Assembly (NCBI GenBank): GCA_025355005.1 | Contig: JANXLV010000244.1 | Location: forward strand, 1 to 34,246 | Direction of reading: 5' to 3' | DNA: 34,246 nucleotides | Source of the DNA: Myxococcales bacterium | Lineage (GTDB): Bacteria > Myxococcota_A > Polyangia > Polyangiales > Polyangiaceae | Notes under the pieces: model-generated | Database searches by the model: none | Told to the model about the DNA's origin: nothing | Seen by the model: the letters and a program-made list of their open reading frames with translations, nothing else | Position numbers and translations under genes: made by a program | Shown: piece after piece, positions 1 through 6,971 of the stretch | How the letters are laid out: the number at the start of each line of letters is the position of its first letter | Position numbering within the stretch: position 1 is the stretch's first letter

Positions 1-3000
1 AGGCAGACCGCGAGATTGCGCCGGGCGACTCACGACGGAGAGCGGGACGCAGGCGGTGGAATAGCGTGGGAGACAACAAAGGGCAACCAGCAGATGGCCG
101 GGCCGTCGTGATGGTTTCGAGCCGAGAACCTCCGCCGTGTACATCCCCGACTCGCATTCCCCGGCCCTGTCGTTCACGCACAACAGGTCCGACTTGATGT
201 CCGCCGGGGTTGTCGTCGTTACCTCTCCATTCGTCGGCGGATCGGATTGGTGGATCGGATGGAGGGCGTTGCACGTTTCAACCCGATCCGATCTTCGTCC
301 GGTGAAGATCAGGGCGGGATCACGTGGATCGGATGGATCGGGTTGGTTCTCCACCTTTTGGATTTCAGAAGGAGTCTCCGTCACCGCCTGCACGGCGCTC
401 CCGACGTTCACCCCGTTCTCCCCCTTTGCGGAGAAGGGATGTGACGGACACGATCCATCCAATCCATCCGATCCGAGAGCCAACTTCGGCTGCATCAACG
501 GATCGGATGGCCCAGCAAAGACCCGATCCACATTCGCCTCGACCCGATCCGGGCCCGCCTCCCACGTGATGTGGATCACGTTGCGCCGTTCACGTCCCCG
601 GCCCGCCATCTCGAACGTGACGATGACCCCGGCCCGATCCAGCTCGTGGCTATGCGTGTCAAGAATGGATCGGACTCCCCGCTCCGTCTCGGGAGCGCCT
701 GCCTTCACGCGATTCGTTGCCGGGTCCGTCATTTCGTCCCGCACAACTTGGAGAAGGCTCTTGGCCGGCCCCTCCCAGGTCTTCTCGTGCTTTATCCACT
801 CGATGAGGACGCTCATCACCGGGTGCTCCCTTGCCACGTCGGACGCGCTCTCGGCGGCATCCAAATACACCTGTTCAATACTCCCCGCTTCGAGCCCCGC
901 CACCTCTTCACACGCCGCCGCCCAAATGCACGGCTCCTGCATCCGGATGTTCTCGTCGATCACCACTACCCTCCCGAGACCCTGGCTCACGACGTAGCAG
1001 AGCGCTCCAAAGACCTTCGGCCAGAGCACCGCAAATTCCCGTTCGAGCTGCTTGTCGGTCTTCTTCTTTTTCGGCTTCGTGAACGTCACGCCCAGTGATC
1101 TGTCGAGGAGATCCGGCTCCGTTGCCGCATCGCTGATGCTCGTAAAAATCATCGGCCGTGATGCCTCGAACGACGACAAGTCTCTCGTTTCATACAGCGT
1201 TCTCTTCTCGCTGCCGCCGCCGGTGGCGAGCCGACAAAGCTCGTCCGACATCTCTTTGGAGATCCGCCGCAGGTTGTCGAAGGCAATCACGTGGGCGTTC
1301 TCGGCCGTGATGGCGAGCCCGTCGCCGTCCTTCGGCAGCCCTGTCAGTTCCGGACTACGAGGGTCAATGACCCGCCGAATCATCCTCGCACGAGCAGATT
1401 TACCGGACCCTTTCGGCCCCTTGCAGATCAAGATCGCGTACGTCGTGGCCTCCCGCAGCGCTTGTAGAAGCCATGCAAGACATCCCCGCCACTCCCGGCC
1501 GTCATCGAGTCCGAGGAGGTCTCGATACATTTTGAGCCAGCCCTGAGCCTCCTCCTGGTTGCAGGGGATCTCGGGTACGGGCAACGCCCGCATTGTGGCT
1601 GGGCGAAAAAACGGGGCTGGGCTCGATTCGAGCACATTCACGTCTCCCGGAGTGATGTGCACGCATCGGCCCGTGCCATCGGCAAGATCCAAAAGCACGC
1701 CCCCGTCGTAGGATGCCACACGGATCGGCACGTCTTTCAGCGCCATCGGCGAGCCCTTGATGGGCATCATCGCCCGCTCGATCATGTCACGGCTCACCAG
1801 CCGCCCCTTCGTCTGCTCGTTGTAGATACGAGCCACACGACTGACGAAGCTCTCCGAGTCCACCGGCCACCACGCCCCATCGAGGCTCCCAAATACACGG
1901 CCAATCGGGCTGCGGACGTACGACACGGAACGCACCACCTGCTGCACCATCATGTCCGGTTTCGGCAACTCGTCGCCGTTGGTGTCCTTCGTGCTCGTCG
2001 TCTTGCCCCTCGTCCCCGGGATCGGCGTCCCGAAATGCTCCGCGATCCATTTGGTGGCCTCCATGAGCGCCGTCCTACGGTCATCACGGCCGAGCACGTC
2101 GAGCCTTTCGACGCCGTGTTTCACGATTGCCACCAGCTCGATGTTCGACCACTTCCTTGACCCGCAGGTGTTGTGCAGGCATTTCAGCCGACGATCACCG
2201 AGGACCTTTACGCTGGTATCTCCCTTCCCACCAACCGCTCCGCATGCCGGCACCGGACACGTCGGCCGCTCTGGATCGAGCCTCAAGGCCCTCATCACCG
2301 CCGCCATCGACACGCTGTTGGCAGCCAAGAAGGGATTGCTATTGGCGTTGCTCGCCTTCACCACGGTCGGACATGTGGCGGGTGCGGTGGAAGGACCACG
2401 ACCTGTAATTCCATGTTTTACGCGGTCACGTTGTTCGTCGGTGAGCTGCCCCCGGAAATGCTCGACCAGCTTCCTGAAGCCGTCGCAGTCGAGACGCTCA
2501 ACCTCGTTGTCGCAAACGATCGCCACCATCCGGTGAGGACGCTCCTTCCTGTTCGAGCCTTTCTGCTTTTTCGTCCCCACCGCCGGACAGATTCGCTTAG
2601 CGTCACTCACGCTCGTGTCCACGTCCACGACGCCATTCTCCGTGTACAGCTCGTGAAGAACTAGCAGCAGGTCCTTCACGCTCGCTGTCACTTCTTCGGT
2701 GTTCGGCAGGTCCACGGCGAGATGCACCTGGCAGCCGTTGCCCGAGAGCATGAATGCCAGCGGGCTCGTCTTGCCGATCGCCGCCACCATGTCCATGTAC
2801 ACGCGCATCCCGACCGCCACCGACGTGTTCAACTCTTGCTGCGTCGCGCTGATGTCCTTCACGTCGTCGGCCCGATGCGGATCGAGATCGATGTACACGA
2901 CCCTCCTCGATGCGATGTCCTTGTCGGTGGTGCTCCCGCCATCTCCCGGCGATGGGTACCAGGTTCTTCCGTCTACCTTCGCCGCCATCGCCGGTTTCAA

Positions 3001-3288
3001 TCGGTTCGGGACCAAGTACGCCCCTTGAAATTGAAAATTGTTCTCCGCCTCGGCGATCAGGTCCAGCGCATCGTTGATTCCGGTAGCAAAGGCAAACCGG
3101 AAACGCGGATTCTTATCCGGATGTTTCGGGTTCGGGATCTTTGGCTTAATCAGTTGAAGTTCGATCGGTTCGCCCTCGACGGCGCCCAAGAACCGTAGTT
3201 GCCGTCGGAGCTGCTCCTTCGGCTCGGCATTGATCTCCTTCAGAAGTTGTCCGAGGTGCTCACGCACCGTTTGCCTTGTCGTGTCCAT
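1..3288 (-). CDS. Primase-polymerase / zinc finger / P-loop helicase of a mobile element (3' end off window)
   Basis: The minus-strand frame is open from 3288 to base 1 (1096 codons) with no stop, so the C-terminus is outside the window. Residues 1-250 look like an archaeo-eukaryotic primase-polymerase: IDLD (133-136, metal-binding acidic pair), SGNGCQVHL (182-190) and VDTSVSDAKRI (223-233, third acidic position). A C-x4-C pair (344, 349) and a second C-x4-C pair (370, 375) suggest a zinc finger. A Walker A motif GPKGSGKS (624-631) and Walker B-like HVIAFDN (666-672) follow, then LATGGGSEKR, DLLDRS and related segments as in phage and plasmid replicative helicases. After about residue 920 the protein becomes low-complexity, rich in Asp, Pro, Ser and Gly. 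It probably starts replication of an integrated or plasmid-like element. ATG 3288 is preceded by AGAGGAG at good spacing; an in-frame GTG at 3360 overlaps the upstream stop and is the alternative start. Confidence 0.88.
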   Translation of the reverse strand, partial: MDTTRQTVREHLGQLLKEINAEPKEQLRRQLRFLGAVEGEPIELQLIKPKIPNPKHPDKNPRFRFAFATGINDALDLIAEAENNFQFQGAYLVPNRLKPAMAAKVDGRTWYPSPGDGGSTTDKDIASRRVVYIDLDPHRADDVKDISATQQELNTSVAVGMRVYMDMVAAIGKTSPLAFMLSGNGCQVHLAVDLPNTEEVTASVKDLLLVLHELYTENGVVDVDTSVSDAKRICPAVGTKKQKGSNRKERPHRMVAIVCDNEVERLDCDGFRKLVEHFRGQLTDEQRDRVKHGITGRGPSTAPATCPTVVKASNANSNPFLAANSVSMAAVMRALRLDPERPTCPVPACGAVGGKGDTSVKVLGDRRLKCLHNTCGSRKWSNIELVAIVKHGVERLDVLGRDDRRTALMEATKWIAEHFGTPIPGTRGKTTSTKDTNGDELPKPDMMVQQVVRSVSYVRSPIGRVFGSLDGAWWPVDSESFVSRVARIYNEQTKGRLVSRDMIERAMMPIKGSPMALKDVPIRVASYDGGVLLDLADGTGRCVHITPGDVNVLESSPAPFFRPATMRALPVPEIPCNQEEAQGWLKMYRDLLGLDDGREWRGCLAWLLQALREATTYAILICKGPKGSGKSARARMIRRVIDPRSPELTGLPKDGDGLAITAENAHVIAFDNLRRISKEMSDELCRLATGGGSEKRTLYETRDLSSFEASRPMIFTSISDAATEPDLLDRSLGVTFTKPKKKKTDKQLEREFAVLWPKVFGALCYVVSQGLGRVVVIDENIRMQEPCIWAAACEEVAGLEAGSIEQVYLDAAESASDVAREHPVMSVLIEWIKHEKTWEGPAKSLLQVVRDEMTDPATNRVKAGAPETERGVRSILDTHSHELDRAGVIVTFEMAGRGRERRNVIHITWEAGPDRVEANVDRVFAGPSDPLMQPKLALGSDGLDGSCPSHPFSAKGENGVNVGSAVQAVTETPSEIQKVENQPDPSDPRDPALIFTGRRSDRVETCNALHPIHQSDPPTNGEVTTTTPADIKSDLLCVNDRAGECESGMYTAEVLGSKPSRRPGHLLVALCCLPRYSTACVPLSVVSRPAQSRGLP
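239..672. repeat. Cluster of eleven GGATCGG / CCGATCC heptamers
   Basis: The heptamer GGATCGG or its complement CCGATCC occurs at 239, 252, 283, 326, 335, 468, 500, 523, 544, 634 and 666, often extended to GGATCGGATGG. The copies lie inside the coding region for the low-complexity C-terminal part of the primase-helicase, in both orientations and at irregular spacing. They may be simple codon reuse (Ser-Asp-Pro, Asp-Arg-Val) or binding sites for a replication protein. I did not notice a similar density elsewhere in the window. Confidence 0.7.
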
Positions 3289-3313
3289 CGCGTCACACTC
3301 CTCTTGCGTCCAC

Positions 3314-3347
3314 AAACCCCCGAAGCGCCTCACGCTCTCGGGGGTTT
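3314..3347 (-). terminator. Hairpin between small RHH gene and primase gene
   Basis: A perfect 10-bp inverted repeat (AAACCCCCGA at 3314-3323 and TCGGGGGTTT at 3338-3347) encloses a 14-nt loop that can itself pair AGCG with CGCT. It lies just after the stop of the upstream minus-strand gene and 26 bp before ATG 3288 of the primase gene. The tail in the minus direction is only TTTGTGG, so termination may be partial. It could be an attenuator. If translation starts at GTG 3360 the hairpin would lie inside the coding sequence. Confidence 0.5.
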
Positions 3348-3356
3348 CGTTTCTCT

Positions 3357-3536
3357 TCACGTCGTCTGCGCTGCCAGAGCCCGAAGAGCCCGGTCCAGGA
3401 CCTCGGCGTTCGGTACATCAAGCTGCACCCCGAGCTGACGCAGCAGGCGGTGGGTGGACGCCGGCACCGTCGTGCAGATCGTCCTCTTCATCTCGTCTAC
3501 CTTCGGGGTCTCCCCCTCCATCGTGCTCAATTCCAT
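3357..3536 (-). CDS. Small ribbon-helix-helix-like DNA-binding protein
   Basis: A 59-residue protein immediately upstream of the primase-helicase gene. Its last 40 residues read as a short strand (RTICTTVP), a helix (about residues 27-40), a turn at PN and a second helix ending LDRALRALAAQ. That order fits the ribbon-helix-helix fold of CopG-like and antitoxin-type repressors, but the match is by eye. I chose ATG 3536 because GGAGG stands five bases before it; GTG 3557 and ATG 3548 are in-frame alternatives without such a site. Its stop TGA overlaps a GTG that could start the primase gene. In plasmids, such proteins often control replication-gene expression, and the position here is consistent with that role. 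No toxin-like partner is visible next to it. Confidence 0.6.
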   Translation of the reverse strand: MELSTMEGETPKVDEMKRTICTTVPASTHRLLRQLGVQLDVPNAEVLDRALRALAAQTT

Positions 3537-3990
3537 CGTGGCCTCCATGCGGTTCACTCGACGAAATGAGGCGCATCAACAGATTCTCGATCGCTCGAAA
3601 AAATCGTCTCGATCACGGTAGGGGGCCTATGATTTCGACGGCGTAACATCCCCATAAACTAAGGACGCGCACACGTCGGGACCGAGAGCGGCCAAAACGG
3701 ATAAATGGCCGGAAAAGGGCTTTTCAGGAACGGCATCAGAGACTTACGCCACTCGATTCTCGTTCTCGAAAATGCTCGAAGGCACCGTGTCTCGGTCGGC
3801 GGCAGCGCCGTGCAGAACCGATCCATTGCCTTCGTCGGGCATGTGCCACGGACGGGTACGGGCGTGTTCACCCGGTGCGTAGGTGAGAACGGAGAGCCCG
3901 TTCAAATCGGGTGAATGGGATCGCTACAGCGACTCTCGGTCTGACCCCAGGACATCCATCAGGAGCCCGGACTGGTGGGCACAACAGGAG
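3537..3990. other. Gene-poor 450-bp stretch within the mobile region
   Basis: I see no convincing gene here. Short open frames exist on both strands (3659-3871 minus, 3705-3914 plus) but lack clear ribosome sites or recognisable content. The stretch holds an inverted repeat CGGCCA (3689-3694) / TGGCCG (3706-3711) around an A+T-rich 11-nt centre, the TCTCGATC repeats, and a less G+C-rich part near 3590-3660. It should contain the promoter of the minus-strand genes at 3536 and below. Confidence 0.5.
3585..3614. promoter_or_regulatory. Two TCTCGATC direct repeats 22 bp apart, possible operator
   Basis: TCTCGATC occurs at 3585-3592 and again at 3607-3614. The start-to-start distance of 22 bp is about two turns of the helix, and the pair lies roughly 50-80 bp upstream of ATG 3536. 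Ribbon-helix-helix repressors commonly bind such phased repeats near their own promoter. That this is an operator is inference. Confidence 0.3.
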
Positions 3991-4296
3991 CTACTCGGAC
4001 GCGGCTCGCTTCAGGTTGGCGATGAACTCGTGCGCCATCACCTCACCAGGGGCGTCGTCGGCTTCCTCGAAGTCACCGGCAAGGGCGCCGTCAAGGTCGT
4101 CCTGGCTGATCACGTTGACGCTCACCAAGAACATCAAAGCCCCCAAGAGAGGACGCTCGTGGTTGTAATTCGACTGGAGCCGGTCGTAGTAGAGGGTCTT
4201 CCTGCCCCTCGGGCGCACCTCTACGAAGAACCCGACGGCGTGGTCGAAGCCGTACGCCATCTTTCCGCCATCGAGCAGAGCGATCGTGAACCTCAC
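3991..4296 (-). CDS. Conserved-looking hypothetical protein, 101 aa
   Basis: I do not recognise this family. The protein starts at GTG 4296 (an ATG at 4260 with GGAAAG before it is an alternative) and has no membrane segment or signal peptide. The first 60 residues look like a beta-rich fold (MRFTIALLDGG, GFFVEVRPRG, TLYYDR). The C-terminal 40 residues are strongly acidic (DDLDGALAGDFEEADD) and end in a short helix. It begins 37 bp after the stop of the serine recombinase on the same strand, so the two are probably co-transcribed. Its composition looks like a genuine protein, in contrast to the overlapping frames, which are Arg-rich. Confidence 0.6.
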   Translation of the reverse strand: MRFTIALLDGGKMAYGFDHAVGFFVEVRPRGRKTLYYDRLQSNYNHERPLLGALMFLVSVNVISQDDLDGALAGDFEEADDAPGEVMAHEFIANLKRAASE

Positions 4297-4333
4297 CGTT
4301 CGTCACCGTTTTCCAGTCCCGCTTGCGCATGTT

Positions 4334-5029
4334 TCAGAAGGCAAGCCTTGTGAGAGCGTCGATGGGGAGCGGTTCACGTGTTCCTTTCTCGCGAAATTCG
4401 TCCCCACCAAGCACGCTCTCCGGGACCCCCTTTTGAAACTGCCCGTTGGCGAGGGCCCGGAAGACCGTGGCAGGCGACAGCTTCATTTCTTTGGCCACCG
4501 CCCTGACGGACAATCCCTGGCCCCGGAGATCGAGGGCATGACGTAGATCGAGGTCACGTCGAGGACGACCGAGGTGCTTCCCCTCACGGCGAGCCCTCGC
4601 CATCCCCACCTTCACCCGTTCGACCATGCGGGCCTTTTCCTGCCCTGCCACCCAGGAAAATACGGCAACGAGGAGTTGCCGCACGGGACCATCAAGAGCC
4701 AGCCAACTCTCCTGGACCGAGATGATGTTGACGCCCTTCTTGTCGAGGTCGAGGACGACCTGAAGGTTGCCAAACATCGAGCGGCCAAGACGATCGAGTG
4801 CCCAAATACAAAGCGTGTCGAAGCGGCCTGCATGAGCGTCAGAGAGCATCCTCTCTAGCTCTGGCCGCTTGGCAGCCGTACCGGAGACCTGCTCTTCGTA
4901 GACAGCCGTAATTTCAAACCCTCGCTGAGTCGCGAGCTGCTCCACAACCGCCCGCTGGTTCGACAAACACTGATCAGCCGTGGAGACCCTGGTGAAGATC
5001 GCGCAGCGGTGCTTCTGGTTCGTCGTCAT
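4334..5029 (-). CDS. Serine recombinase, resolvase/invertase type
   Basis: A 231-residue site-specific recombinase that cuts DNA through a phosphoserine intermediate. The N-terminal catalytic domain shows FTRVSTADQ with nucleophile Ser16 and Arg14, then ALDRLGR with the conserved arginines 80 and 83, and the long helix with GQEKARMVERVKVGM (129-143). KHLGRPRRD links to a Hin-like helix-turn-helix (about 165-195: GLSVRAVAKEMKLSPATVFR). About 35 extra residues follow, a little beyond the usual resolvase length. ATG 5029 is chosen because the conserved domain begins about ten residues later; TTG 5080 in the same frame would add 17 residues with no good ribosome site. It could act as a multimer resolvase, an invertase or the integrase of a small element. 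It lacks the large C-terminal domain of phiC31-type integrases. Confidence 0.93.
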   Translation of the reverse strand: MTTNQKHRCAIFTRVSTADQCLSNQRAVVEQLATQRGFEITAVYEEQVSGTAAKRPELERMLSDAHAGRFDTLCIWALDRLGRSMFGNLQVVLDLDKKGVNIISVQESWLALDGPVRQLLVAVFSWVAGQEKARMVERVKVGMARARREGKHLGRPRRDLDLRHALDLRGQGLSVRAVAKEMKLSPATVFRALANGQFQKGVPESVLGGDEFREKGTREPLPIDALTRLAF

Positions 5030-5191
5030 CACCTCGTAGACGCCGATGGCGGTGGCTTCTGCACCAAAAGGTTGTTTCAAAATCGAGCGTCGAGATGCCG
5101 CTCACGAATGGGACATGACGGTTGCGTTAGCTGAAGGCGGGGTGGGGTCCCGGTCGAGCCGGGCCAGAATCGAACGATTTTCGGGATCACG

Positions 5192-5695
5192 TCATCGAAA
5201 CGGGGAACCTCGGGTCGGCGACGGTTCGACACACCACTCGATCTCGTACCCATGCACACGCTGAACGAGGTTGATAAACTCGGAGATCCGCTCAGCCTGG
5301 GCCTTGGGCTCAAAGACGACCTTGCGCATGTCCCGATCGGTTCGCACCCGAAGGAAGTACGCCGGTCGAAGGGCCGACCAAAGGACCCAGCCGCCCAGTG
5401 GGACGAACACGAGTCCGGCAGCGACATTTAGGTGGATGGTCGCGTCTATCGCCCGGAACTCACCGAGGAGAATGGCCGCCGCCGTGACTCCCAAGACCAG
5501 AAGAAATACGGCAAATGCCGCTTGGGCAATGACGCGCTCTCCCCCGGAACCACGTACCAGTTCGAGTCGTCGAATGGCTTCGCGGGGAACGGAAACGACC
5601 CGCCGGCCCCGTCGTTCCTCTGCCACCTCGTCTGCACCGATGACCACACCCTGGTAACGAAGTTCGTTCGCAGACTCCGTATCCATGCGGCTCAT
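5192..5695 (-). CDS. Two-pass membrane protein with PH-like flanks, unknown function
   Basis: A 167-residue protein. Residues 10-50 form a strand-rich part (LRYQGVVIG, RRVVSVPREAIRRLEL), followed by membrane segments at about 56-78 and 88-108 and a basic, strand/helix C-terminal part ending near YEIEWCVEP. The arrangement resembles bacterial PH-like membrane proteins, but this is a by-eye comparison and I would not name a family. ATG 5695 is preferred because it follows AGGGG and leaves 38 bp after the upstream gene; TTG 5773 would overlap that gene by 40 bp. ATG 5686 is also possible. It probably forms an operon with the membrane protein gene ending at 5734. Both would be cargo of the integrated element if the tRNA scar at 6839-6880 is its end. 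Confidence 0.65.
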   Translation of the reverse strand: MSRMDTESANELRYQGVVIGADEVAEERRGRRVVSVPREAIRRLELVRGSGGERVIAQAAFAVFLLVLGVTAAAILLGEFRAIDATIHLNVAAGLVFVPLGGWVLWSALRPAYFLRVRTDRDMRKVVFEPKAQAERISEFINLVQRVHGYEIEWCVEPSPTRGSPFR

Positions 5696-5733
5696 ATCCC
5701 CTGCGATGGGAGCAACGTCAACCGAGGCATCCG

Positions 5734-6582
5734 TCACGAGGAAGCCGCGTTTTCCGGGGCTTCGGCTTTCCAAATTTCCACCTGCCGAGGTAGGTCACGG
5801 GCGAAAGCCCGCTGATTCGACAGGGTTGCGTCATTCACGCGGATGACGAGGCGTTTCGTCGCGCCGTCTGCAAGCTCAAGAATCAGCGCATCTCCGTCCA
5901 GGCCGCAAGTGCGAATCAATCGACGTTCTATGCTTTCGACACCACGATTCTCTAGTCCGGGCCCGAGAATGCCCAACCGTGTCGAGATCAGGATGACCCG
6001 CTCGGTCGTAAGCACGGCAAAGAGCCCTCGGGCGAGCAACGCCCCTATGACGCCTGCCGAGTCTACGTTGCGGTCAACGACGTACGCCTGTTGCAACACG
6101 TGCTCGCCAGGTCGAAGAAGGGGAGTCACGCTCTCACGAACGAAGAGATCGGCCTTCGTATTGAGCACCGGCAGACCCGAGGGGACCCCCTCCCCCGCAA
6201 GCAAGCTCTCGGCACGTTGATCCTTCCTCGCTCGTCGATGTCGCCGGAAACCACCCCAGGCGATCATCGCGGCGACGATAATCCACGCGAGGTACCCCCA
6301 GACGTAGTCCCCGACGGGTATCGGGTAGGCCGGCAACGGGGTCGGTAACGCCCCCGTGCTCTGGTGGGCTTGGATCGTTGCTGCGTCGAGGGGATAGTAG
6401 CGATCCTGGTGCCACGCACGGGCCTTCAAAACGTAGCCGTCGTCGTGGAAGTAGACTCCCGCACCGACGTGAAAGGTCGTCGTCTTAAATGCGAGACACA
6501 AGGGCTCGTCGTCGGCACCGTGGATCTCCACGTCGCGGATGCAGCGAATTTCCTCTTGTCTACCGAAGTACAGTCTGCCCAT
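5734..6582 (-). CDS. Single-pass membrane protein with PH-like C-terminal domain, unknown function
   Basis: A 282-residue protein with no recognised name. The N-terminal 90 residues have no signal peptide and look beta-rich (RLYFGRQEEIRCIRDVEI, GVYFHDDGYVLKARAW). One membrane segment follows at about 93-111, then a basic stretch (FRRHRRARKDQ). The C-terminal 110 residues (LLRPGEHVLQQAYVV, FAVLTTERVILIS, IERRLIRTCGLDGDALILEL) resemble bacterial PH or YokE-like lipid/protein-binding folds. ATG 6582 is used; a longer frame to 6684 adds residues of unlikely composition. It is followed 38 bp later by the other small membrane protein gene on the same strand, and both share a PH-like appearance, so a joint function is plausible. 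Confidence 0.65.
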   Translation of the reverse strand: MGRLYFGRQEEIRCIRDVEIHGADDEPLCLAFKTTTFHVGAGVYFHDDGYVLKARAWHQDRYYPLDAATIQAHQSTGALPTPLPAYPIPVGDYVWGYLAWIIVAAMIAWGGFRRHRRARKDQRAESLLAGEGVPSGLPVLNTKADLFVRESVTPLLRPGEHVLQQAYVVDRNVDSAGVIGALLARGLFAVLTTERVILISTRLGILGPGLENRGVESIERRLIRTCGLDGDALILELADGATKRLVIRVNDATLSNQRAFARDLPRQVEIWKAEAPENAASS

Positions 6583-6626
6583 GGTGGTAACCGTCCCCGA
6601 CGGACGCGGGCAGACGTTAGGACTTC

Positions 6627-6818
6627 TCAGCCTGACGGGAAAGACGGAAGAATGGGTGGGCCATCCTTGAGCGTTCCCCGACACTCGTGATCGTCATCCT
6701 CGATGATCCGCTCGAAGCGCGTCGCCACCAACCTCTGCCTCGGATACACGACGGGGATCAATGCTTTTTCCGGCAGTTTCGCGGCACCGACCCTCCGGAA
6801 GCCAGGAAACGCCGCCAT
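6627..6818 (-). CDS. Possible small ORF, 63 aa
   Basis: A 63-residue reading frame starting at ATG 6818 with a purine-rich stretch (GGGGAAGCGGGGA) just before it. The middle part (KALIPVVYPRQRLVATRFERIIEDDDHE) has plausible protein composition, but the frame continues upstream into antisense of the tRNA fragment and of the kinase gene, so it may be a chance frame. It lies 44 bp upstream of the membrane protein gene at 6582. No family recognised. Confidence 0.25.
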   Translation of the reverse strand: MAAFPGFRRVGAAKLPEKALIPVVYPRQRLVATRFERIIEDDDHECRGTLKDGPPILPSFPSG

Positions 6819-6838
6819 TCCCCGCTTCCCCTCCCCGG

Positions 6839-6880
6839 TTGAAAATCCCCGTGTCGGCGGTTCGATTCCGTCCCTGGGCA
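6839..6880 (+). other. 3' fragment of tRNA-Phe(GAA): probable attachment-site scar
   Basis: The sequence matches canonical tRNA-Phe from position 32 to 73: anticodon loop TTGAAAA (anticodon GAA), 3' anticodon strand TCCCC, variable loop GTGTC, T stem-loop GGCGG-TTCGATT-CCGTC with full pairing, acceptor strand CCTGGGC and discriminator A at 6880. The 5' half is missing: no GCCCAGG acceptor strand, no D arm, and the bases before the loop (CCCGG) cannot pair with TCCCC. Integration into tRNA genes usually uses exactly this anticodon-loop-to-3'-end block, leaving an intact gene at one end and a 3' fragment at the other. From the orientation, the inserted DNA lies to the left. Confidence 0.85.
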
Positions 6881-6971
6881 CGCATTCCCCGGCGGATGGT
6901 GCATGGCCCCGAGCTGAAGCGCCGCAAATCCTCGCCATATGGTGCGGGTCCGTGGCAACCTGAGGCCCTCC

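Noticed and set aside
137..2664. Several overlapping plus-strand frames in the first 2.7 kb
   Set aside because: The minus-strand frame carries primase, zinc finger and helicase motifs over the whole stretch; the plus-strand frames have no recognisable content.
3659..3914. Small frames on both strands in the gene-poor stretch
   Set aside because: Neither has a clear ribosome site, conserved-looking composition or a partner gene; they overlap each other almost fully.
3891..3915. T-arm-like sequence (CCCG-TTCAAAT-CGGG) suggesting a tRNA
   Set aside because: The short stem-loop is there, but no acceptor, D or anticodon arm fits around it in either direction.
5140..5175. Possible terminator CCCGG-TCGAG-CCGGG downstream of the membrane protein genes
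   Set aside because: Only five base pairs and no T-run on either strand, so it is likely chance in G+C-rich DNA.
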